This document shows, in pieces, positions 1 to 6,383 of a stretch of DNA of 40,218 nt. The first letter of the stretch is position 1, and every line of letters starts with the position of its first letter. A program made the position numbers and the translations under genes. Under the pieces are notes generated by a model. It did no database searches, was not told where the DNA came from, and saw only the letters and a program-made list of their open reading frames with translations. This DNA is from an uncultured Prevotellaceae bacterium (GTDB lineage Bacteria; Bacteroidota; Bacteroidia; Bacteroidales; Bacteroidaceae), in the NCBI GenBank assembly GCA_946406555.1, contig CAMJLB010000012.1:1-40218 (forward strand). The letters are read 5' to 3'.

Positions 1-136
1 TGCCGAGGTTGACAGCTTTCAGTCTGCCAGAGGCAATAAGCAATCGCACCATCTTTGAGCTGACAGAGATGGCGACGGAGGCATCCTTCACGGACAGAAG
101 GATGTTAGGAATTTGTGAAGTCTGTTTCTTGCCCAT
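1..136 (-). CDS. Excisionase/MerR-like helix-turn-helix protein, partial
   Basis: Reading the minus strand from an ATG at 136 gives 45 residues with no stop before the window edge. After a short polar leader the translation contains LLSVKDASVAISVSS, then MVRLLIASGRLKAVNLG. This is the usual pattern of the small excisionase/MerR-type HTH (L-S-V-x-[DE]-A-x-x-x-x-x-V-S, then a recognition helix ending [LI]-x-x-G-x-[IL]-x-A-V-x-x-G). Such proteins often sit beside tyrosine recombinases of integrative elements and control excision, but stand-alone regulators look the same. The gene is cut by the window, so its partner cannot be seen. The direct repeats just upstream (196-345) would suit a DNA-binding recombination accessory factor. 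The fold is fairly clear; the role is inferred. Confidence 0.6.
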   Translation of the reverse strand, partial: MGKKQTSQIPNILLSVKDASVAISVSSKMVRLLIASGRLKAVNLG

Positions 137-195
137 ATTGAGTAATTTTATCAAATTCTGCCGTTTTTCGGGGGATGGTCCCTGACGGAAACCAA

Positions 196-345
196 TTAAG
201 CGGATTTAAGAGGAAATAAGGTGATTTAAGGGAACACCCTACGAACCCTCTGCTCATCCACCCGAGGTACAATGGCGGTACAAAATTACTCTAAAAGGGG
301 CAAACGCGCAATAGGTAAAGAATAAGGTTAGTTAAGCGGAGTTAA
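196..345. repeat. Direct repeats in the left intergenic region
   Basis: The AT-rich stretch between the HTH gene and the operon promoter (137-479) has no convincing gene. It holds two copies of a 14-bp sequence, TTAAGCGGATTTAA at 196-209 and TTAAGCGGAGTTAA at 332-345, which match at 13 of 14 positions. Looser relatives (AAGGTGATTTAAGG, AAGGTTAGTTAAG) lie between them. The spacing suggests protein-binding sites, for example for the neighbouring HTH protein or an integrase, but no att core can be identified from one end. Confidence 0.4.
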
Positions 346-479
346 TTGTAAGACAGCGTTTTACACGATTTAATTTAAGGTTTATTTCGGTCTGCTTTGA
401 CCCAATTTAGTTGGTGAATAATTCATGCTGTTTTTGATAGGCGTCGTGAAGTAGTTGCCATAAGAAAAACTGATTTTTA

Positions 480-511
480 TTTGCATGAATTGCAAAAATT
501 TTCTACCTTTG
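480..511 (+). promoter_or_regulatory. Bacteroidetes promoter of the ten-gene operon
   Basis: A -33 element TTTG (480-483) is followed after 20 bp by a perfect -7 element TACCTTTG (504-511; consensus TAnnTTTG). This predicts a start of transcription near 516-520 and a leader of about 45 nt before the ATG at 564. No comparable promoter was noticed in the short gaps between the ten downstream genes, so this is probably the main promoter of the whole unit. Confidence 0.75.
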
Positions 512-563
512 CATTTTCTATTGTATAAATATTAGCAAGTACCAAGAATATTCCTTTTTTGTC

Positions 564-1472
564 ATGAACAAACGACTTGTCTTTAGCTGGGCAAACACCT
601 TCATGCTGGCTGCGCTCATCTATATAGGTTTCGCCACGTTCGAGGGCATGAGCTTCTATTCCGGCGGCAGCTTCACGCTGTCTCTCTGGGCCACCGCCTT
701 CGTTTGCCTCGCCGTGTTTATCGTGTTCTTCGTGGCACAGCAGCTCAAGGGAGGAGCCCTCAATTTTGGCAAGTGGATCTGGGTGGAGCGCTTCCTGGTC
801 TTTCCGGTGGCCCCCTTCTTCCTGCTCCTGGCCATGGCCCCCGTGTCGCACTATCTGAACATTCAGCGTCAGGGTCCGCAGATCGTGAACCAGTTCGCCT
901 GTGCCGTCGACACGGCCAAAGCCATGTTCGTAGAGTATGAAGCCTATACCGACCAGCGTCTGCGCCACTACGACCACCGCTTGCGCCAGCGCCCCGCCCT
1001 CGACCGCCAGAACCGCCTGCGCGCGCTGCAGCTGCAGCTGCGCTCGGCCAACTACGACTCGCTGCGCACCTCGGCCCTGCGGTGGATAGAAGCCTCGATA
1101 GCAGAGCCGTCGACCCACGACGTGTTCCTCTTGGGCAACATCGACGAGATCAAGCAGGCCATCGGCAGCTGGAACGGTCAGCTGGCCCAGATGGCCAGTC
1201 GGCGCATGAGCGACGAAGACGAGCTTGTGGCCGCCTTCGACGTGCCGTCGGTGAGTGCCGGCGAGGCCTGCCAACTGCTCGACGGCTTGAGCCGGCTCTA
1301 CCGCTCGGCCTCGCCGGGCCAGTTGGCCAGTGCCGATGCCGTGATCACCATGCTGTGGCTGTGGTTGCTGCTCATGTTGCCCTATCTTTTCCAGAAGCGG
1401 CACAGCAAGAGCGACCAGACACTCACCGGCTCGAAGCGCGTGGCCGAGAACCGGTTCCTCTTCTATTGGTAA
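564..1472 (+). CDS. Four-TM membrane protein, first gene of the operon
   Basis: This 302-residue protein is not recognised. It has three hydrophobic segments near the N-terminus (about residues 12-30, 38-58 and 77-95). A helical, Arg-rich soluble region of roughly 160 residues follows, and then a fourth membrane segment near residues 262-280 before a short basic tail. Both ends are probably on the same side of the inner membrane. The ATG at 564 is the natural start, downstream of a strong promoter and without a Shine-Dalgarno sequence, as is common in Bacteroidetes. It lies 22 bp before the GTPase-like gene, so it is likely a membrane scaffold or anchor for that protein or for the actin-like ATPase further down. 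A MotA/ExbB-type proton channel was considered, but the typical polar residues in the helices are not evident. Confidence 0.75.
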   Translation: MNKRLVFSWANTFMLAALIYIGFATFEGMSFYSGGSFTLSLWATAFVCLAVFIVFFVAQQLKGGALNFGKWIWVERFLVFPVAPFFLLLAMAPVSHYLNIQRQGPQIVNQFACAVDTAKAMFVEYEAYTDQRLRHYDHRLRQRPALDRQNRLRALQLQLRSANYDSLRTSALRWIEASIAEPSTHDVFLLGNIDEIKQAIGSWNGQLAQMASRRMSDEDELVAAFDVPSVSAGEACQLLDGLSRLYRSASPGQLASADAVITMLWLWLLLMLPYLFQKRHSKSDQTLTGSKRVAENRFLFYW

Positions 1473-1494
1473 TAAAATAACTAAACGACGAAAT

Positions 1495-2748
1495 ATGGCA
1501 GCATTCAAAAGCAAGGCAAAGCTGATAGACGACATTCACGATGCCGAAGCCGACAAGACCTTGACCGAAAAAGACAGCTACATCTTCGAGCTGATAAAAG
1601 ACTATGTGGTGGAGAACCGCAGCGTGAACCATCAGCGGCAGACCGAGCTGCTCTCAGCCTTGCGCGACGACCAGAACCTCATCGGCTCGACGGTGGTGAA
1701 GCGGCTCATTGCCGAGGCCATCATCAGCGAGTACGACCTGCCCCAGATAGGCATCGACCCCGTGTTCATAGAGGCCCTGGGCCACGACCTGCTCACCAAG
1801 GCATATCCCAAGCCCGACGGGCCGCTCGACAAGATAGGCAACCTCTCTACCGAGGTCTACTTCTGGGGCATACCCGCCTCGGGCAAGACCTGCGCCATCG
1901 GCGCGCTGCTGAGCATGGCCTTCAAGACCGACCTCGACCGGCTGCAGCAGTTCAAGGAAGGCGCCTGCCAGGGCCGCCAGTACATGAGCCGCCTCACCGA
2001 GATGTTTCCCTACGACCCCAGGGAGGGGGTGCCCGCCAACGTGATGCCCCTGCCCAGCGGCACGCCCGTGAAGTACACCTACGAGATGTTCTTCGAGCTT
2101 ACCGACAAGAAGCGCAACGTATACCCCATCACCTTCATCGACATGGCCGGAGAGCTGGTGCGCTGCATGTACAAGAAAAACAAGGGCGAGCAGCTCAGCA
2201 CTGAAGAAGAAGCGGCACTGCAGACGGTGACCAACGTGCTCAAGGATAACCGCACTGCCAACCAGAAGCTCCACTTCTTCGTGCTGGAGTATGGCGGCGA
2301 GCATCGCCGCTACGAGGGCGTGTCGCAGACCCGCTACCTGCTCAGTGCCATCGACTACCTGAGCAACATCGACGCCGGGGGCGGCCAGCGCTTCAACGTG
2401 TTTGAGAGCAAGACCGATGCCATCTACCTGCTCGTCACCCAGGTAGACAAGGCCGGCCAAGACGATGACTGCCTGGCCAGCCATGTGCGCTCCTACATGA
2501 ACGGCCCCCAGAGCTACAACAGCATTGCCAACCAGCTGCAGAACATCTGCCAGACCTACCACATCAATGGCGGACGCCTCGCCGTGCTGCTCTTCTCGCT
2601 GGGCGAGGTGTGCTTCAAGGACTATTGCCGCTTCAATCCGCGCTTCACGCGCAATGCCCTGCAGACGCTGCTCTCCCACATGTATAGCTACAGCGAGCTG
2701 CAAAAGAAACCGTGGTTCAAGAAATTTTATCAATGGATGACATCATGA
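1495..2748 (+). CDS. P-loop GTPase-like protein (TRAFAC type)
   Basis: This 417-residue soluble protein has a helical N-terminal region (about 1-118) and then a P-loop domain. The Walker A/G1 motif is GIPASGKT (residues 125-132) after a hydrophobic strand (TEVYFWG). A G3-like DMAG motif follows the strand PITFI (residues 216-219), and a G4-like TQVDKA follows the strand YLLV (315-320). The order and spacing fit a GTPase rather than an AAA+ ATPase, but the G4 motif is not canonical NKxD, so the nucleotide preference is uncertain. No membrane segment or signal peptide is seen; it should act on the cytoplasmic face with its membrane-bound neighbours. The stop codon overlaps the start of the next gene by ATGA, implying tight translational coupling. 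Similar GTPases occur in the double-GTPase/GAP1 and SrfC-like systems, but membership is not proven. Confidence 0.75.
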   Translation: MAAFKSKAKLIDDIHDAEADKTLTEKDSYIFELIKDYVVENRSVNHQRQTELLSALRDDQNLIGSTVVKRLIAEAIISEYDLPQIGIDPVFIEALGHDLLTKAYPKPDGPLDKIGNLSTEVYFWGIPASGKTCAIGALLSMAFKTDLDRLQQFKEGACQGRQYMSRLTEMFPYDPREGVPANVMPLPSGTPVKYTYEMFFELTDKKRNVYPITFIDMAGELVRCMYKKNKGEQLSTEEEAALQTVTNVLKDNRTANQKLHFFVLEYGGEHRRYEGVSQTRYLLSAIDYLSNIDAGGGQRFNVFESKTDAIYLLVTQVDKAGQDDDCLASHVRSYMNGPQSYNSIANQLQNICQTYHINGGRLAVLLFSLGEVCFKDYCRFNPRFTRNALQTLLSHMYSYSELQKKPWFKKFYQWMTS

Positions 2749-4733
2749 ACAAACTTGGCATAGCAATCAAGATTACCAGCAACGGCTCGGGCGAGCCACG
2801 TATCATCAACAGCGGCGAGTGGGCGAGCCATGTGGCCGACGCGCGCCCCCTGCTCGACAGGGTGGGCAGGGCCGAGGGCGGCGCGCTGGTGCGCTTCCTC
2901 TCGTTCACCGACCAGGGGTGCCTGCTCACGGTGGTGCGACCCATCGGCGGGCGGCAGGGCGACAACGTCTCGGCATGGATCTTCGTCCCCGTAGGCATCG
3001 CCATTCCCGCTGCCGACGTGATCGTCGCCATGAAGGAGGCCGAGGCGGCCATCAGCGCATCGAAGATAAACACCTCACGGCTGGAGCAGCTCTGCCAGCG
3101 CGGATACCCCATGACGGGCGAGGGCATGAGCCGCGCCGCCACCGGCGAAGGGCTGGCCTACCGCTATTACGACGCACGCGCACTCGAACAGATACTCGGC
3201 TCCAACCGCTATCAGCCCTACTACGACCCCTACCGCTACACGCTGCTGCTCGAGCAGGGCGGACCGCTGACCCTGGACAACGCCGAAGAGGCGGCCGACC
3301 TGACCAGCCTGCCCATAGCGCCCGTCTCGCTGCTTGTGCCACCCACGCAAGAGGCACTGCAACGGCAGCTGGGATACCCCGCACGCCTGCTGCTGACCGG
3401 AAACGAACCCTTCGACCGGCCCATCAGCCTGAAGCAGGGCTGCACCGTGAAGCTGCTGCTCGTGCGCGAAGGCTATCACCCCATCGAGCTTCCCTATACC
3501 AAGACGGCACCCGAGGCCTGGCAGCCCTTCCCGCTGAAGCTGCTCGACCCCGCGAAGCTGAAATGGCAGATGCCGCTGCTGCTGAGCGACTTCCAGATAT
3601 GCGACGAGCACAAGCAGCCCATCGGCATCGACGGCAAAGACCATAAAATAACGGTAAAGGTGAACAACCTCGTGCTGAAGCCCCAGCAGACCCACTGGAT
3701 AGACGAGCAGGCCGCCCGCAACGCCACCGTGGAGGTGGCCAGCAACTCGCTGCACTACCAGCGGACCACGCTGCAAGCCGACCTGACGCAGAAGCCCGTG
3801 AGCGTGACGCTGGCCTATCGGCGGGAAAACCACCAGACGGTCGTCGTCACCCGCGACGGCAGCGAGGCTACACTGGAATACCAGGAGGTGGCAACGGGCC
3901 AGAAGGGCCTTTCGCCGCTGAAAGCCTACTACTACGACGGCTACGGCAGGCTGCAGTACGACGCGCGCCGCGTATGGGTGCTGCGCCTGCAAGGCTTCGT
4001 GGCAGCGGCCACGGTGGCACTGCTGGCACTGGCCGTGGCATGGCTGCTGGGCGCAAGGCCGGGCAAGGGGGCCGACACCACGGTGCAAAAGCCCATCGCC
4101 GTAGAGATAGAGCCGCAGCAGGACAGTCTGCCGCCAACGGCCACCGCCGAAGACAGGAAACCGGCCGACACGGAGCCCCTGCCAGCCCAGCCCACGACAG
4201 TGGGCGAGCAGCAGCAACTGCCCGCACCCGGCGAGACTGCCGACGCCTACGCACAGGCCATCGGCTACTTAGACAACAACACCGTGTGGAAACGGGCAGA
4301 GATGGAGCAGAACACTACACTGCAGGGCCTGTTCGACGACATGAACGAGTTCCGGCTGGAACGCCTTATCGACCACTGGGGGCTGGAGCTGGCTTCATCG
4401 GCAAGCTTCCAGAAGGTGGTCGAGGTGGCATCGAAAAACGTGCGCAACCACTGGAACCCCGCCACGGGCACGCATGCTCCCTACTACAACAAGGCGGGCG
4501 ACGAGGCCATCGCGCTGACCAACTACCTGAACTGGCTCGACCGCGACCAGACCAAGGCGGCACAGCAGCCCGCCACGGTAAAACAGCCCGCCAAGACCCC
4601 TGCCAAGACTTCGGCCAAACAACCCGCCAAGCAGCCTGCCAAACAACCCGCCAAACAACCCGCGAAGACACCGGCAAAGACCCCGGCCGCCACGAAGCAG
4701 CAGGCGGGCAGCGGCAACAAGAACATCGACTAA
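2745..4733 (+). CDS. Bitopic protein with large cytoplasmic domain and Lys/Ala/Pro-rich periplasmic tail
   Basis: The start is placed at the ATG at 2745, which overlaps the preceding stop codon as ATGA, giving 662 residues; an upstream in-frame ATG at 2712 is less likely. About 410 residues form an N-terminal domain without a signal peptide. A single membrane segment follows (about 412-436, GFVAAATVALLALAVAWLLG), then a Pro/Glu-rich linker, a helical domain of about 90 residues, and a C-terminal tail built from KQPA/KTPA repeats. Positive residues around the segment suggest N-in/C-out topology. The segment TVVRPIGGRQGDNVSAW near the N-terminus faintly recalls the GAP1-N domains that accompany bacterial double-GTPases, which would suit its coupling to the GTPase gene. 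This is a weak memory-based resemblance. It most likely links cytoplasmic NTPases to the periplasm; the function is unknown. Confidence 0.75.
   Translation: MNKLGIAIKITSNGSGEPRIINSGEWASHVADARPLLDRVGRAEGGALVRFLSFTDQGCLLTVVRPIGGRQGDNVSAWIFVPVGIAIPAADVIVAMKEAEAAISASKINTSRLEQLCQRGYPMTGEGMSRAATGEGLAYRYYDARALEQILGSNRYQPYYDPYRYTLLLEQGGPLTLDNAEEAADLTSLPIAPVSLLVPPTQEALQRQLGYPARLLLTGNEPFDRPISLKQGCTVKLLLVREGYHPIELPYTKTAPEAWQPFPLKLLDPAKLKWQMPLLLSDFQICDEHKQPIGIDGKDHKITVKVNNLVLKPQQTHWIDEQAARNATVEVASNSLHYQRTTLQADLTQKPVSVTLAYRRENHQTVVVTRDGSEATLEYQEVATGQKGLSPLKAYYYDGYGRLQYDARRVWVLRLQGFVAAATVALLALAVAWLLGARPGKGADTTVQKPIAVEIEPQQDSLPPTATAEDRKPADTEPLPAQPTTVGEQQQLPAPGETADAYAQAIGYLDNNTVWKRAEMEQNTTLQGLFDDMNEFRLERLIDHWGLELASSASFQKVVEVASKNVRNHWNPATGTHAPYYNKAGDEAIALTNYLNWLDRDQTKAAQQPATVKQPAKTPAKTSAKQPAKQPAKQPAKQPAKTPAKTPAATKQQAGSGNKNID
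4582..4690 (+). repeat. Degenerate 12-bp tandem repeat encoding KQPA/KTPA units
   Basis: About nine units of a 12-bp sequence encode the four-residue motifs KQPA, KTPA or close variants at the C-terminus of the bitopic protein. The tail is strongly basic and Pro-rich, and is predicted to lie in the periplasm. Copy number could vary by slippage. Confidence 0.8.
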
Positions 4734-4772
4734 TTCACCGATCCGTCTAAACAAATAAATATAGCGAGCATC

Positions 4773-5636
4773 ATGAACTGGAAAAAACTTATCGTCCTTT
4801 TCGCATTATTGGCAGTGGCCGTGTGGGTAGTGCTCTACTACATGAAGTCGGTGGTGTCGCCACCCCAGCAGCTCAAGTTCAGCAACCAGCACCAGGCAAG
4901 CCTGCACCGCGATGCCGCCCGCATGGCCGCCCAGGGACTGGAGGAGGCCACGGCCGACTCGCTCTTCAGCAGCACGCTGCATGCCGCAAGCCTGTTTCAG
5001 GCCGAAGGCTTCATCGCGCCCGAAGAGGCCGACGACATCGTCAGGCTGCTGGCGCAGGGCTACGTGCCCTACTTCGTGCAGACCTACCGCAAGACCTTTG
5101 CAAACAGCGTGTGGAGCCAGCGGCAACTGTCCTTCTTGCGCCAACGCGCCAAGACGCTCGCCGGCCTGAAGACACAAGACGACAATACACCCATGCTCTC
5201 CCACGAGCTGCTGCAGCAGGTAGACTCGGCCAACCTGGTTCTCGACAAGTACGACCTGGCATGGAAACTATGCGGCAACAGCAGGTTTGAGACCCTGCCC
5301 CGGGCCGAAGCCACCATCAAGCAGTGCCGCGAACTGGCCAGCACCAGTCCGCTGAGCAACTGCAAGGCACTCGTCGACCGCCTCTACAGCATGCGCGAAG
5401 TGCTGGGAAAGGCGCATTTCAACAACGTGAAAAGCCAGGTAGACAAGCTCGACGCCTATCGCTACTACGACCGCGAATTCTATATGAACACGCTCGTGAA
5501 GCGCGTCTACGATGCCATCAAGGAGTATAAGCAGCACGCCGACCGCGTGTATGGCTCATCCTACTCTACGCAACAGCTCGAAAACCGCGCCAGAGACTGC
5601 TACAACATGGCCAACGACTATTATAACTCACTTTAA
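4773..5636 (+). CDS. Membrane-anchored periplasmic helical protein
   Basis: This 287-residue protein begins MNWKK, followed by one hydrophobic segment (about residues 5-24, LIVLFALLAVAVWVVLYYMK). The remainder is soluble and mostly helical, and should lie in the periplasm, anchored N-terminally. It has no recognised enzymatic motif. The C-terminal half has many charged amphipathic helices (FNNVKSQVDKLDAYRYYDREF) and could form coiled-coil contacts. It lies 39 bp after the Lys-tail protein and 10 bp before a small secreted protein. In architecture it resembles the single-pass accessory proteins of cell-wall synthesis complexes such as MreC or FtsL-like factors, but there is no sequence evidence for homology. 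Its role as a periplasmic subunit of the operon complex is inferred. Confidence 0.75.
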   Translation: MNWKKLIVLFALLAVAVWVVLYYMKSVVSPPQQLKFSNQHQASLHRDAARMAAQGLEEATADSLFSSTLHAASLFQAEGFIAPEEADDIVRLLAQGYVPYFVQTYRKTFANSVWSQRQLSFLRQRAKTLAGLKTQDDNTPMLSHELLQQVDSANLVLDKYDLAWKLCGNSRFETLPRAEATIKQCRELASTSPLSNCKALVDRLYSMREVLGKAHFNNVKSQVDKLDAYRYYDREFYMNTLVKRVYDAIKEYKQHADRVYGSSYSTQQLENRARDCYNMANDYYNSL

Positions 5637-5646
5637 CCCCATCGCC

Positions 5647-6339
5647 ATGAACCTACGCCCCATCGCCTTCGGCCTGCTGCTGGCACTCGTGCCTGCCTCG
5701 GCCACCATGGCACAGAAGAAAAAGAAACAACGGCAACCCGACAACGTGCCTGCCCAGATAGTGGCCGATACGCTCGCTGCCGACACCGCCGCTGCCGCCG
5801 CCGCAGACACTACCGCCGCACGGCAGCCGGCCGACGGACAACGTCGCGACAGCCTCGATGCCATGCAAAGGCGCATAGCACAGCTGGAAAGGATGCTCTC
5901 GCAGCAGCGCCGGCAGCTGGAATTTGCCGATACCTGCATCGTGAGGCAAGGCAACAATGCCCTCAACGCACCCTACGACGAGCGCAGGCTGCACAGCGCC
6001 CTGGCGGCCTTCGACCGCATCAGCTCGCAGGAATACCGCACGCAGATGCTGCCCCTGCGTCGCCTGCTGGCCGACTATGGAAGCCACTACGGCCAGCTGA
6101 TGGACATTCTGCGGCGGGCCGATGCCGACCGCGACCTGAGAAACCCCTTCGGAGGCGAGCAGACGGCGCAGCGATACATCGACGAGATAAGGCAGACAGC
6201 CTATTGCCGCGAGGTGATGCAGCAGGAATGGGTCATTCCCTACCTGAGCAGTCTGGTGAGGAAAGCCATCGACAGGCTGAAGGCCAACAAGCCCGGCGAG
6301 AACCAGACGGCCAACCTGAAGGATTTGCTCACCCCATGA
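5647..6339 (+). CDS. Secreted/periplasmic protein with low-complexity and coiled-coil region
   Basis: The start is set at the ATG at 5647, which gives a good signal peptide (MNLRPIAFGLLLALVPASA, cleavage near ATMA-Q) and lies 10 bp after the previous gene; a longer frame starting at 5512 would overlap that gene. The mature protein, about 210 residues, starts with a Lys/Gln cluster. An Ala/Asp/Thr-rich low-complexity stretch follows (about residues 38-65), then a coiled-coil-like segment (QRRIAQLERMLSQQRRQLEF), and a helical C-terminal domain. No enzyme motif is seen. It is probably a soluble periplasmic component working with the membrane-anchored proteins on both sides. It is not recognised as any named family. 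Confidence 0.75.
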   Translation: MNLRPIAFGLLLALVPASATMAQKKKKQRQPDNVPAQIVADTLAADTAAAAAADTTAARQPADGQRRDSLDAMQRRIAQLERMLSQQRRQLEFADTCIVRQGNNALNAPYDERRLHSALAAFDRISSQEYRTQMLPLRRLLADYGSHYGQLMDILRRADADRDLRNPFGGEQTAQRYIDEIRQTAYCREVMQQEWVIPYLSSLVRKAIDRLKANKPGENQTANLKDLLTP

Positions 6340-6383
6340 CCCCGTGCAACCCAAAGAATTCACTTAACCGAACTTAAACGCTT

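Noticed and set aside
477..1535. 352-codon minus-strand frame opposite the first operon gene
   Set aside because: Its translation is low-complexity Gly/His/Gln-rich sequence, and it overlaps the operon promoter. The plus strand has a proper promoter and membrane-protein pattern.
4582..4690. CRISPR-like array
   Set aside because: The units are 12 bp, contiguous and in frame, without spacers; they encode a protein tail. No CRISPR array, tRNA or rRNA was recognised elsewhere in the window.
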